Part shown: piece by piece, positions 36,270 through 45,342 of the stretch
Numbering within the stretch: the stretch's first letter is position 1
How the letters are laid out: each line of letters starts with the position of its first letter
Assembly: GCF_029783845.1 (NCBI RefSeq)
Contig: NZ_LWID01000001.1
Span: 558,001 to 622,000, forward strand
Source: Volucribacter amazonae
GTDB lineage: Bacteria > Pseudomonadota > Gammaproteobacteria > Enterobacterales > Pasteurellaceae
Length of the DNA: 64,000 bases
Reading direction: 5' to 3'
Notes under the pieces: generated by a model
What the model saw: the letters and a program-made list of their open reading frames with translations, nothing else
Databases searched by the model: none
Told to the model about the DNA's origin: nothing
Program-made: the position numbers and the translations under genes

Positions 36270-36917
36270 TTAGAAACTATAAGTTAAACCTGCAAAGTAA
36301 ACAACAGGATCTAACTTGATTTCTACTTTATGATCATAACCTAAAGCAGAGAATGTTGCATTTGTTTTAATTCTGGTGTACCAAAGAGCGGTATTTAAAT
36401 AGATATTATCTGTTAATTTAATATCAATCCCTGCATTAACAACAGGCGCAAAGGAATGTTTATCAACCGATACATTCGTGATTAATGAATTAGTAGATTT
36501 GGCATTAAAGAAACGGGTATAGTTTAAACCAGCACCAATATAAGGACGGCTACCAGCATCTTTATCTAAGAAATAATATTGTAAATATAAACTCGGTGGT
36601 AATTGTTTCACTTTTACTACCTCACCTAGATTACCAAGTCCAACAACACCCGCACTAACTTTATGCGTAAAAGGTGTTGCACCTAATAATTCCAAACCAA
36701 TATTATCCGTAAACATATAAGTCGCAGTTAAACCCACCTGTGCATTGTTATTTACACTAAGATTAATATTTGCATGTGGTGTTTTAGTTTCAGAACTAGA
36801 GTTAGCATCAACAAACACACCTCCTAAACGAACATGCACACTGCCCGCTTCGTGAGCATTGGCAACCCCTGTCAATAATGATGCAGCAATTCCTAAGGCT
36901 AATACAGTTTTTTTCAT
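36270..36917 (-). CDS. ompW: outer-membrane protein OmpW
   Basis: About 215 residues with a signal peptide (KKTVLALGIAASLLTGVANA) and an eight-stranded barrel. Family marks: AGSVHVRLGGVFVDAN, the strand LPPSLYLQYYF, RPYIGAGLNYTRFF and the C-terminal ...YFAGLTYSF ending in Phe for barrel assembly. It probably passes small hydrophobic molecules. I chose ATG at 36917 (MKKTVLA) with GAGG upstream; an in-frame ATG lies at 36932. CRP-like and FNR-like sites lie in the spacer toward yciC. Confidence 0.9.
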   Translation of the reverse strand: MKKTVLALGIAASLLTGVANAHEAGSVHVRLGGVFVDANSSSETKTPHANINLSVNNNAQVGLTATYMFTDNIGLELLGATPFTHKVSAGVVGLGNLGEVVKVKQLPPSLYLQYYFLDKDAGSRPYIGAGLNYTRFFNAKSTNSLITNVSVDKHSFAPVVNAGIDIKLTDNIYLNTALWYTRIKTNATFSALGYDHKVEIKLDPVVYFAGLTYSF

Positions 36918-37018
36918 AATGGTAATCCTCATTTGTTTTATTGATATAACCCAATTTAACCATACAAAACTTATGGTTAATTGTGGAGGCTAATATACCT
37001 CATTTTGAGTATAAATTA

Positions 37019-37034
37019 TGTGACCTAGGTCAAA
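37019..37034. promoter_or_regulatory. CRP-like site upstream of ompW
   Basis: TGTGACCTAGGTCAAA fits TGTGA-N6-TCACA with one mismatch and contains the perfect palindrome TGACCTAGGTCA. It is centred about 110 bp upstream of the ompW ATG. Confidence 0.6.
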
Positions 37035-37105
37035 TTTACGCAATTTTAACCAAAAATTTTATTGCACTAACATAACAAAAAGAAAATCCCATAAAATCGC
37101 CTAAA

Positions 37106-37119
37106 TTGATTTAAATCAA
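37106..37119. promoter_or_regulatory. FNR-like site between ompW and yciC
   Basis: TTGATTTAAATCAA is a perfect FNR box (TTGAT-N4-ATCAA). TATAAT at 37146-37151 could be the -10 of yciC, placing the site near -45. It could also act on ompW, which is FNR-controlled in E. coli. Confidence 0.65.
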
Positions 37120-37184
37120 ACGCTGATTTTTATTTGATTTAAGGCTATAATGGCGATTTATTTTATCTTAACGAGAATAGGAAA

Positions 37185-37949
37185 ATGCAGATAAATTTTA
37201 CTCAAATTTTTCAAGATAGTTGGAATTTTATGCGTAATCAACGCACTTTAGTCATTAGTTTTGCGGTGTTTTTCTTCTTATTAACCTTTACTAGCCAAAC
37301 GTTACTTGATGCTATGTTGCCTGCAATTATGCAACAACTTCAAAATCAACCGACACAAATCTCAGCAGAATTACCTGAAAATATCAATCAAACTGCAATG
37401 TTAATGACCAATTCGCAGGTTATGATCATATCTTTAACGAGCCAAATCATTAATAGTTTATTATCCACTTGGGCATTGATCTCCATTCATCAAATTAGCC
37501 AACATAATCAACTTTCGCTCGCACAAACACTTACAACAAGTCTAAAATATTTTCTAGGCGTATTGGTGCTGAGTGTACTAGTGATATTCCCCCTATTATA
37601 TGGCGTTATTAATTTATTTTTAGGTTCATTATTTGGCTTAGTCCTCACATTATTAGGGATTTATTTATTTTTACGTCTATGTTTATCACCATTAATTTAT
37701 CTATTTGAAAATCATTCTTTTTTCAGTGCTATCCAATTTTGCTGGCAACAAAGTAATAAACGTTTATCCACCTTATTTATTTATTGTTTAATTGTGTATT
37801 TGCTATTCTCGCTTATAACCAATCAATTAGCAGGATTTAGCCACAATATTCCACTCCAAATTATTACTATTGCATTACATAGCCTGATTACCGTATTTTC
37901 CTTAGTATTTAGTTATCGTTTTTATCATCTTTTTATTCATCAGCGTTAG
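37185..37949 (+). CDS. yciC: YciC-family membrane protein (UPF0259)
   Basis: A 254-residue inner-membrane protein with about six hydrophobic segments and an N-terminal cytoplasmic helix (FTQIFQDSWNFMRNQRTLV). Family assignment rests on this pattern and on position next to yciB, yciA and ompW, as in enteric genomes. Function unknown. Confidence 0.8.
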   Translation: MQINFTQIFQDSWNFMRNQRTLVISFAVFFFLLTFTSQTLLDAMLPAIMQQLQNQPTQISAELPENINQTAMLMTNSQVMIISLTSQIINSLLSTWALISIHQISQHNQLSLAQTLTTSLKYFLGVLVLSVLVIFPLLYGVINLFLGSLFGLVLTLLGIYLFLRLCLSPLIYLFENHSFFSAIQFCWQQSNKRLSTLFIYCLIVYLLFSLITNQLAGFSHNIPLQIITIALHSLITVFSLVFSYRFYHLFIHQR

Positions 37950-37957
37950 GATAAACT

Positions 37958-38512
37958 ATGAAACAATTACTTGAATTTATTCCTCTTATTTTATTTTTTG
38001 CCGTTTATAAATTAGTGGGGGTACAACAAGCAGCCATTACTTTAGTCATAGCCACATTAATACAAATGGCTATTTTAAAAATAAAATATCAACATATTGA
38101 AAAACAACAAAAAATTATGGCAATAGCCGTTGTCTTTTTTGGCTTACTCACTGCTTATTTTAACGATCTTGAGTTTTTAAAATGGAAAGTTACCGTAGTC
38201 TATGCCATATTTGCCCTTGCATTACTCATTAGCCAATTCTTGTTTAAAAAACCATTAATTCAACAATTATTAGCGAAAGAAATCCAGCTACCACAACATA
38301 TCTGGGCAAGATTGAACCTCGGTTGGGCAGGCTTTTTCATCTTTTGTATGCTATTAAATATTTATATTAGCCAAACGTTATCTGATGATCTTTGGGTGGA
38401 CTTTAAAACTTTTGGTATTTTGGGCTTAACCATTCTTGCCACCTTTATCACAGGTATTTATATTTATCGTCATCTTTCTAAAGAACAACCACCTACACAA
38501 CCTAAAGAATAA
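37958..38512 (+). CDS. yciB: inner-membrane septation protein A family (YciB/IspZ)
   Basis: A 184-residue protein with five hydrophobic segments. It has the family start QLLEFIPLILFFAVYKLVGV, the middle FNDLEFLKWKVTVVYAIFA, and W..LNLGWAGFFIFCMLLNIY. It affects cell envelope synthesis and septation in other species. It starts eight bases after yciC. Confidence 0.92.
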   Translation: MKQLLEFIPLILFFAVYKLVGVQQAAITLVIATLIQMAILKIKYQHIEKQQKIMAIAVVFFGLLTAYFNDLEFLKWKVTVVYAIFALALLISQFLFKKPLIQQLLAKEIQLPQHIWARLNLGWAGFFIFCMLLNIYISQTLSDDLWVDFKTFGILGLTILATFITGIYIYRHLSKEQPPTQPKE

Positions 38513-38523
38513 TTTAACTGGGA

Positions 38524-38982
38524 ATGATTATGAACCAACAAAATATAGAAAAATCATCAACTCGTACTCCACAAGGTAGCCTATTACTGCGCACCCTTGC
38601 AATGCCTTCTGATACCAACGCCAATGGCGATATTTTTGGCGGTTGGATTATGTCGCAAATGGATATGGGGGGAGCAATTCTCGCCAAAGAAATTGCCCAT
38701 GGACGTGTTGTTACTGTTTCTGTTGAAAGTATGAATTTTATTAAACCCGTAACCGTTGGTGATGTAGTATGTTGTTACGGTAAATGTTTAGCCGTAGGGC
38801 GTTCATCAATAAAAATTAAAGTAGAAGTTTGGGTAAAAAAAGTATCAAGCGAGCCCTTTAATGAACGTTACTGTGTTACTGATGCCGTATTTACCTTTGT
38901 TGCTATTGGCGAAAATGGACGCTCTCGCCCAATTCCGCGAGAAAACAATTTAGAATTACAACAGGCTTTAGCTGCATTATAA
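38524..38982 (+). CDS. yciA: acyl-CoA thioesterase YciA
   Basis: A 152-residue hotdog-fold enzyme hydrolysing acyl-CoA esters. Seen: LLLRTLAMPSDTNANGDIFG with the catalytic Asp, GWIMSQMDMGGAILAKEIAH and VSVESMNFIKPVTVGDVVCC. An in-frame ATG at 38530 is equally possible as start. It follows yciB by 11 bases. Confidence 0.93.
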   Translation: MIMNQQNIEKSSTRTPQGSLLLRTLAMPSDTNANGDIFGGWIMSQMDMGGAILAKEIAHGRVVTVSVESMNFIKPVTVGDVVCCYGKCLAVGRSSIKIKVEVWVKKVSSEPFNERYCVTDAVFTFVAIGENGRSRPIPRENNLELQQALAAL

Positions 38983-39037
38983 TGAAGATTAATTTACAAC
39001 CATAACGTTCTATAAATCAAACTAAAAAGGAAATATT

Positions 39038-39334
39038 ATGTACTACATTATTTTTGCCGAAGACAAACCTAATAGCCTAGCTCAACGTCTTGCGGTGCGT
39101 CCACAGCACCTCGCTCGCTTAGAACAATTACAACAACAAGGTCGGCTACTGACCGCAGGCCCATTACCTGCCATTGATGATGAAAATCCCGGTGATGCTG
39201 GTTTTACAGGCTCTGCCATAATCGCTCAATTTGACAGTCTGGTTCAAGCACAACAATGGGCAGAAAATGATCCCTATATGAGTGCAGGTGTTTATCAACA
39301 AGTAATTGTCAAGCCTTTCAAAAAAGTGTTCTAA
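39038..39334 (+). CDS. yciI: YCII-domain protein YciI
   Basis: Ninety-eight residues of the YCII fold: YYIIFAEDKPNSLAQRLAVRPQHLARL, LTAGPLPA with the conserved His/Asp pocket residues, and ENDPYMSAGVYQQVIVKPFKKVF. Enzyme activity is unproven. Last gene of the yciCBAI run. Confidence 0.92.
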   Translation: MYYIIFAEDKPNSLAQRLAVRPQHLARLEQLQQQGRLLTAGPLPAIDDENPGDAGFTGSAIIAQFDSLVQAQQWAENDPYMSAGVYQQVIVKPFKKVF

Positions 39335-39344
39335 GCTCCCAGCA

Positions 39345-39371
39345 ACATCGCCACTATTTAGCTGGCGATGT
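39345..39371 (+). terminator. hairpin after yciI (possible terminator)
   Basis: Perfect 9-bp stem ACATCGCCA/TGGCGATGT with a nine-base loop, 11 bases past the yciI stop. No T-run follows, so it may be a processing or stabilizing hairpin. The rest of the 355-bp gap to the siderophore operon is AT-rich and empty apart from the terminator at 39642. Confidence 0.5.
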
Positions 39372-39641
39372 GTTAGTGTTGAACATCAATATAATCCAAA
39401 CAATCTATTACATGTAATTTCCACCGTAGCTTATGAAAAGTTTTATTCTCACATCTACCTAAATAGGTTATTTTCATTTTATTACAATAGTACTAAACAT
39501 TAAGAAAAATATAAAATTATCGCCTAATCATAATAAGGTCATTATATTGAAATAATACCGACTTAATACGCTTTATCTTATTTTAAAATAAAAATACTAT
39601 ATAAAGCTTAAATCAATTTTTACATTTTCCATTACTCTAAA

Positions 39642-39666
39642 AAAGGCAGCAAAACCTGCTACCTTT
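39642..39666 (-). terminator. intrinsic terminator of the siderophore ABC operon
   Basis: On the minus strand AAAGGTAGCA and TGCTGCCTTT pair (one G-U) around a five-base loop, followed by TTT. It lies 24 bases past the stop of the binding-protein gene. Confidence 0.75.
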
Positions 39667-39689
39667 GTAATTAAAGAATAAATTTTACT

Positions 39690-40604
39690 TTATTTTTGCA
39701 CTGCTTGTTCTAATTCTTTGACCATTAATGCCGTAGATTCTAAGCCGCCGAAAGCAAGATACCAATTTTCGGCATCAAGATAAATAATATGATTATTTTT
39801 ATAGGCGTTGGTTTGTTTAATAATCTTATTATCTAAGGTTTTTTGTGCATTATTGGCTTTATCCGTAATCGCTGCTGTACGATCCACCACTAATAAATAA
39901 TCAGGATTTTGTTCTGCTACATATTCAAAGCCGACTTTCATACCATGGGTAGAGGATTTAATATTTTTATCCACTGGGGTAAAACCAAATTTTTGGTAAA
40001 CCATAGCGTAACGGGAAGTATCGCCATAAGCACTAATATTGCTTTCATTGACTAAAATCACTAAGGCATTTTTACCTGCCACTCGGCTAGCTAAATCAGA
40101 AATTTGTTTATCCAATAAAGCCACTTTCTCTTGAGCAAGGGCTTCTTTATCAAATACCTTACCTAACGCCAATACATTTTGAACGACACTTTCATAATGA
40201 TGTTCATAATCGGGTTTAAGAAATAACACTGGTGCAATGCCTTTTAACCGATCTAACAGTTTTTCTTGGCGACCTGAGGCGATAATTAAATCAGGATTTA
40301 ATTCATTAATTTTTTCAAAAGCGGGTTCTGGTAATGTCCCTACATTGGCATAGTTATCATCAGTTTGAAATTCTGATAAATAAGCAGGCATACGCATTCC
40401 CTTAGAAATGCCAACGATATGATCTTTTACACCAAGCTCTCGCATTGTATCCGCTGCGGCATAATCTAATACCACCACACGTTGTGGATTTTGCGGGACG
40501 ACTTGTTCGCCCACAAAGGTGGTAACAGTTATATCATTAGCTTGTGCGGTTGCCACAGCAAATGCTCCGACCAATGAAGCGAGGGTTAAACGCATTTTTT
40601 TCAT
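39690..40604 (-). CDS. ceuE: periplasmic ferric-siderophore binding protein, CeuE type
   Basis: A 304-residue solute-binding protein with a cleavable signal peptide (LASLVGAFAVATAQA) and no lipobox. Family strands VVVLDYAAADTMRELG and NPDLIIASGR are clear. The segment KSSTHGMKVGFEYVAEQNPD and ENWYLAFGGLES match Campylobacter CeuE, including the His and Tyr that bind iron directly in ferric complexes of linear bis-catechol siderophores. It is the last gene of the four-gene importer; AGGAG precedes the ATG. Confidence 0.85.
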   Translation of the reverse strand: MKKMRLTLASLVGAFAVATAQANDITVTTFVGEQVVPQNPQRVVVLDYAAADTMRELGVKDHIVGISKGMRMPAYLSEFQTDDNYANVGTLPEPAFEKINELNPDLIIASGRQEKLLDRLKGIAPVLFLKPDYEHHYESVVQNVLALGKVFDKEALAQEKVALLDKQISDLASRVAGKNALVILVNESNISAYGDTSRYAMVYQKFGFTPVDKNIKSSTHGMKVGFEYVAEQNPDYLLVVDRTAAITDKANNAQKTLDNKIIKQTNAYKNNHIIYLDAENWYLAFGGLESTALMVKELEQAVQK

Positions 40605-40628
40605 AATACTCTCCTAAATAAGTGGTTA

Positions 40629-41399
40629 TTAATAAGGGGATCGAAAATAAACCGCAATTTTTTGCTGGTTAATATGTTGTACAGGGATTGGCATATCATA
40701 AATGCTCTGCAAAATGTCAGGTTGCATAATATCATCAACATTTCCCTGTTGAGCTAATTTTCCCTCTTTCATTGCAACAATATAATCTGAATAACAAGAG
40801 GCAAAATTAATATCATGGATCACAATCACAATGGTTTTATGTAATTCTTCCGCTAATTGGCGTAGCACCTGCATAATTTGTACCGAATGTTTCATATCTA
40901 AATTATTAAGCGGTTCGTCCAATAAAATATAATCGGTATCTTGTGCAAGGGTCATGGCAATATAAGCTCGTTGTCGTTGCCCACCGCTTAAATTTTCAAT
41001 ATATTGATGGCGGAAATCTTGTAAATTCATATAATCAATGGCTTGCTCAATAAAAGTGCGGTCAGTTTTGGTTAAATTTCCTTTGCTATAAGGAAAACGC
41101 CCAAAAGAAACCAAATCTTCCACGCTTAAACGTAAATTAATATGGTTAGATTGTTTTAAAATGGATAATTGTTTTGCAATATCTTCACTTTTTTGTTGAC
41201 ACAATAACTGTCCATTCAACCAAACTTCTCCGCTATCTGCGGTTAATAAACGACTAATAATGGCTAACAAGGTGCTTTTACCTGCCCCATTAGGTCCAAT
41301 AAATGAAGTAATTTTTCCTGTTGGTACGGTCATAGATACATTATCTAGCACTTTTTTCGTACCATAACTTTTACTAATATTCTTAATTTCTATTGCCAT
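40629..41399 (-). CDS. ceuD: ferric-siderophore ABC transporter ATPase, CeuD type
   Basis: A 256-residue FepC-like ATPase: Walker A GPNGAGKST, signature ENLSGGQRQRAYIAMTLAQ, Walker B YILLDEPLNNLD and switch His in IVIHDINFASC. It overlaps the upstream permease gene by ten bases and energizes the two permeases. Confidence 0.88.
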   Translation of the reverse strand: MAIEIKNISKSYGTKKVLDNVSMTVPTGKITSFIGPNGAGKSTLLAIISRLLTADSGEVWLNGQLLCQQKSEDIAKQLSILKQSNHINLRLSVEDLVSFGRFPYSKGNLTKTDRTFIEQAIDYMNLQDFRHQYIENLSGGQRQRAYIAMTLAQDTDYILLDEPLNNLDMKHSVQIMQVLRQLAEELHKTIVIVIHDINFASCYSDYIVAMKEGKLAQQGNVDDIMQPDILQSIYDMPIPVQHINQQKIAVYFRSPY

Positions 41400-42358
41400 T
41401 TTTTATTTGTTCTCAACAGTAGGTAAATAAAATAAACACCACCAACAAAATTAATAATAATGCTTAAGGTGGTACTAAAGGTAAATACCTGTGAAACTAA
41501 CACTTGTCCTATCACTAAAGTCATAATGGAAATTAACATACAAGCGGGAATTAATATTTTATGTCGGTAATCTCGGATAAATTCAAAAGTAATATTCATT
41601 ACCAATAAACCTAAAAAGGTAATAGGTCCAACTAAGGCGGTAGAAACTGAGGTTAATATGGCAACAATAATTAATAATTTTTTAGTTAATTGATGATAAG
41701 GCACACCTAAATTAATGGCTTGCTCACGCCCTAAGGCTAATACATCAAAATAATGAATATAACGATAAGCATAGCCCATCGTAATAATTAAAATGGTTAA
41801 GGCTAGCCATAAAATATTGGTATTAATACGGTTAAAGCTGGCGAAACCAATATCCTGTGCAATTTGAAATTCATTAGGATCAATTAATACTTCCATAAAG
41901 GTAGTCATACTTTGGAAAAATGTGCCAAAAACAATACCAACTAATAATAAAAAGAAAATATTTTGTTGCTCTCGCTTAAATAAAAAGAAATATAAAGCTA
42001 AAGCAAATAACACCATAACCCCAGTGGAAAATAAAAATAATAAAATGGAATCAATGGATAATAAGGTAGCAGAACCCGCACTAAAAATAATTAAGGTTTG
42101 AATTAATAAATATAAAGAATCTAATCCTAAAATGCTCGGTGTCAAAATACGATTATTGACAATGGTTTGAAAAATCATAGTAGCTAAGGCAATACCAGCC
42201 CCTGTAATGACTATAGCCAGTAAGCTTAATGCTCGATGGTGTAAAGCATATTGCCAACGATTTGGCAGTTGATAAACCAAATAAATGGCTAAAGAAAATA
42301 ACAGCAATAACACTAATGCTATTAATTGATAATGACTACGTTTATTTTTGATTACCAT
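41390..42358 (-). CDS. ceuC: ferric-siderophore ABC permease, CeuC type
   Basis: A 322-residue FecCD-family permease with about nine hydrophobic helices. NRILTPSILGLDSLYLLIQT and GPITFLGLLVMNITFEF carry the family motifs. It overlaps the first permease gene by 17 bases. Two different permeases imply a heterodimeric channel. Confidence 0.85.
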   Translation of the reverse strand: MVIKNKRSHYQLIALVLLLLFSLAIYLVYQLPNRWQYALHHRALSLLAIVITGAGIALATMIFQTIVNNRILTPSILGLDSLYLLIQTLIIFSAGSATLLSIDSILLFLFSTGVMVLFALALYFFLFKREQQNIFFLLLVGIVFGTFFQSMTTFMEVLIDPNEFQIAQDIGFASFNRINTNILWLALTILIITMGYAYRYIHYFDVLALGREQAINLGVPYHQLTKKLLIIVAILTSVSTALVGPITFLGLLVMNITFEFIRDYRHKILIPACMLISIMTLVIGQVLVSQVFTFSTTLSIIINFVGGVYFIYLLLRTNKKWQ

Positions 42359-43304
42359 AACGATACTGCTTTAAGAGTAAATATAAAAAAATCACGCTAC
42401 CAAATACCCCCACCATTGCATTAATCGAAATTTCATAAGGGTAAATAATCCAGCGTCCTAAAATATCACAAGCTAATACAAAAACTGCCCCTAAAAGTGC
42501 GGTATGTGATAAGATTTTTTTGAGATTATCGCCTAAATAAAGGGTAACAATATTGGGAATAATAAGACCGAGAAAAGGAATAACGCCAACGGAAACAATC
42601 ACAATAGAAGACACTGTCGCCACAACTGCTAATCCAATATAAAGCACCTGTTTATAATTTAAACCTAAATTCGTGGCAAAATCCTCTCCCATACCTGCAA
42701 TAGAAAAACGCTGAGCAAAAAGATAAGCAAAGATTAAGGCTGGTAGGCTAATATATAAAATTTCGTAACGTCCTGTCATCACTAAAGAAAAATCGCCTTG
42801 TAACCAACCTGATAAGTTTTGCAGTAAATCCTGTTGATAAGCAATAAATGCGGTAATTGAGCTAATAATATTGCCAAACATAATGCCCACAAGGGGAACA
42901 AAAATCGTATCTTTAAATTTTAGCCTTGCCAAAATAGTCATAAATAATAATGTCCCCATAAAGGACACCATAATTGCTACCCCTGTTTTTGCCAGCATAG
43001 AGGCGGAAGGGAAAATTAACATAGCAATAAGAATACCTAAACGGGCGGAATCCATTGTACCTGCGGTAGTGGGCGATACAAAACGGTTACGGCTAAGTTG
43101 TTGCATCACTAAGCCACAAATACTTAATGATGCCCCTGCAATTAAGATACTGATTAATCGAGGAATACGGCTAATCAGAAAGATTTCCCATTGATAAGGA
43201 TCAAAAGCGAACAATCCTTGTAAATTAACGGTACTGACACCTAAAAATAATGATACAACGGATAGCGTAATCAGTAAGACAAAAAGATAACGGCGTTTAA
43301 TCAT
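42342..43304 (-). CDS. ceuB: ferric-siderophore ABC permease, CeuB type
   Basis: A 320-residue FecCD-family permease: ISRIPRLISILIAGASLSICGLVMQ, RNRFVSPTTAGTMDSARLGIL and GVIPFLGLIIPNIV are the typical segments. It is the first gene of the operon; a Fur-like box lies 24 bp before its start codon. Confidence 0.87.
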   Translation of the reverse strand: MIKRRYLFVLLITLSVVSLFLGVSTVNLQGLFAFDPYQWEIFLISRIPRLISILIAGASLSICGLVMQQLSRNRFVSPTTAGTMDSARLGILIAMLIFPSASMLAKTGVAIMVSFMGTLLFMTILARLKFKDTIFVPLVGIMFGNIISSITAFIAYQQDLLQNLSGWLQGDFSLVMTGRYEILYISLPALIFAYLFAQRFSIAGMGEDFATNLGLNYKQVLYIGLAVVATVSSIVIVSVGVIPFLGLIIPNIVTLYLGDNLKKILSHTALLGAVFVLACDILGRWIIYPYEISINAMVGVFGSVIFLYLLLKQYRYGNQK

Positions 43305-43327
43305 ATTAAGCTTTAACTTAATCTAAA

Positions 43328-43342
43328 TGAGAATAATTTTGA
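43328..43342. promoter_or_regulatory. Fur-like box before the siderophore operon
   Basis: TGAGAATAATTTTGA fits the 7-1-7 Fur core TGATAAT-N-ATTATCA at 11 of 14 positions. It sits just upstream of the first permease gene, where an iron-responsive repressor would be expected. Confidence 0.55.
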
Positions 43343-43400
43343 TAATTAAACGCTACTATAACACTTTTCTGCCCTATTTGTATAGAAAGGCACAAATATC

Positions 43401-43439
43401 ACGTCCCACTTTATAGTCTTCTTTTAAAGTGGAACGATG
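43401..43439 (-). repeat. palindromic repeat element, copy 4 (fragment)
   Basis: CGTCCCACTTTATAG followed by TTTTAAAGTGGAACGA: two copies of one element end in inverted array, with no core. It abuts the end of the broken nickel transporter gene. Confidence 0.55.
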
Positions 43440-43461
43440 CTAATTAAAAACACGCCAAATT

Positions 43462-44485
43462 TTAGCGTCCCAATAATATTGCTCCGCCTGTGCTTGGTAA
43501 AGTGGTGCTATATAATAAGCTGATAGCAAAAAACAAGAGGACAATACCTGCCATAAACTTAGCAAGAATAGTGAAATTTTGGCTAAATTTAGGGGAGAAA
43601 TACCATTTTCCAACGCCAACAGCAAGACGGCGAGCGTATTGAAGCAATAAAGCAAAAGCCGATAGTGTTAGCCCTGTTCCTATTCCCATAGCAAGGGTTG
43701 CCGCAATCCCCCAACCATAAAGATCAAGCATATAAGCCAAAAACAACACAAAAATTGCCCCCCGTACAAGGACGCATACCAATACTGAGTATAATCAATG
43801 CCTGCGATTGCCAAGTCTCCGCTTGTTGTAATTGAGCAGAGGAAGGAATATGCTGATGCCCACAATCGCAGTTCATTGCTGTAAAAATTTTTGTATTATT
43901 GACCGCACTTTGTTGTATACCCAGTTGATGAAATTGTCCCTGTTTCATAGGTTTTAGCTGATAAATTTTTACCGACTGAAACGGCAGCCTCACTTGTTTT
44001 TGTTTTATTTTGAGCAACGCCTGCCAACACCAATAAAGTCCTAACAACAATAATAAGGTTAAGGCGATACGCTCAATCCATAATTGACTTAATTTAAAAT
44101 AGGAAGAAGATAAATTAAGCACAACCACAACCAAGGACGTGATACCAATAGCCACAAGGGCTTGCACTAAGGAAGAAAGCAAGGTTAAACGCATAGCAAT
44201 ACGCATTTGAGTTTGCTGTAAAGCGAGGTAACTGGCAATAATAAATTTGCCATGCCCCGGTCCAAGGGCGTGAAAAACGCCATATAGGAAACTGATCGCA
44301 ATAAGCCCTGTTCCTGCATTCAGGGGCTGTGCTTTAATTTGTTGCAAATAATTGGAAATAAGTTGATTAAAAAGTTTCTGCCCCTGTGCAATGTGATGCA
44401 CAAGCCAAGGGGAAAAATAAATCAATCCTACTAAGCTCAAGGTAATTAATAACAAGACGAAAATCTGATTTATTTTTAATCGCAT
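43462..44485 (-). pseudogene. nickel/cobalt transporter (NicO/RcnA family), frameshifted
   Basis: The first part (44485-43724) encodes a multi-helix protein with the NicO motif GVFHALGPGHGKFIIASYLA and a metal-ligand-rich loop (NCDCGHQHIPSS). After GMRPC the frame shifts at a run of six G on the coding strand (plus-strand C6, 43758-43763). With five G the protein continues TGAIFVLFLAYMLDLYGWGI to a stop at 43462, as family members do. The intact protein would be about 340 residues. The cause could be a real mutation, a switchable tract or a sequencing error. Its partner, the DUF1007 gene, is intact and overlaps the start by ten bases. Confidence 0.8.
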
Positions 44486-45132
44486 AATATCATCACTTTT
44501 TGAGCAAATTGTGCACCAAGGGTATCATCTTCATCACGCTGTGATTTATCTAAAGATTGTGCATAACGTTTTAATTGTTCATCAATATCTGGCTCAATAA
44601 TGTCCCCTCGGCACTTTGAAGGCAGCCCTGAAAAATCTACCGCCGATTGAACAATATTCGGCTTATTGGGTAAATCATAATACATAAACACATAATAAGT
44701 TGGATCATAAGTGGTTAATTCAAAACGATTATTTTTTAATAACTGCGGTTTAGCAAGCAAGAAATCAAAATAATAAACAATTTGATGCCCATCAGCCCTC
44801 GCCCCATAATTTTGGGGTTTAGCCAAATATTTTATAGGTTGCTGATGCTTATCATAAAAATAACTAAAATAATGCTCTGCCACCACATTTTGCATAATTT
44901 CATCAGCAATCGCTTGTTTCTTTTGCGGATCATTTTTTGACAACGCCAAATCATATAACATTTCGGAGGAACTGGCTTCATCTAAAATCCATTGCATACG
45001 AAAGCCTATAAGATGATCTTGCTCAATCAATAACTTATTTTTCATTTCCACAAAAGCGTGAGGGTGTGCAAGCGTTGGTAAACAAAAGCAATAATACAAA
45101 ATAAATCCCAAAATCCAACCGCACTTTTTCAT
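44476..45132 (-). CDS. DUF1007 periplasmic protein, partner of the nickel/cobalt transporter
   Basis: A 218-residue exported protein (signal GFILYYCFCLPTLA) with the DUF1007 start HPHAFVEMKNKLLIE, GFRMQWILDEASS and TYDPTYYVFMYYD. DUF1007 genes regularly precede NicO-type transporters and are thought to deliver or sense the metal. The His residues just after the signal peptide could bind metal at the new N-terminus. An uptake signal overlaps its start region. Confidence 0.82.
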   Translation of the reverse strand: MKKCGWILGFILYYCFCLPTLAHPHAFVEMKNKLLIEQDHLIGFRMQWILDEASSSEMLYDLALSKNDPQKKQAIADEIMQNVVAEHYFSYFYDKHQQPIKYLAKPQNYGARADGHQIVYYFDFLLAKPQLLKNNRFELTTYDPTYYVFMYYDLPNKPNIVQSAVDFSGLPSKCRGDIIEPDIDEQLKRYAQSLDKSQRDEDDTLGAQFAQKVMILCD

Positions 45133-45308
45133 TTTCCTTGTTCCCCTATGAATAAAAAAACCTATGCTAACAAAACAATTAACTAAATCAACTTGAAAAT
45201 CTCACGTTCTCCCCAACAGCGTTTATTATTTAAACTGTACAAATTTATAGCAAATTTTTATCTAAAAACGTAAAATTGAGTAAAATTCAAGCAAATAAAA
45301 CGGTTTTT

Positions 45309-45324
45309 TGTGATTTATATCAAA
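45309..45324 (+). promoter_or_regulatory. CRP/FNR-like site before the candidate small RNA
   Basis: TGTGATTTATATCAAA fits CRP (TGTGA-N6-TCACA) with one mismatch, and the internal GTGAT-N4-ATCAA fits FNR with one mismatch. It overlaps a possible -35 (TTGTGA, 45308-45313) placed 17 bases before TAATAT (45331-45336). Confidence 0.5.
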
Positions 45325-45342
45325 TATTAATAATATCCCTCT

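Noticed and set aside
39306..39503. A 65-codon frame overlapping the end of yciI
   Set aside because: Overlaps yciI in another frame, crosses the downstream hairpin and has no family pattern.
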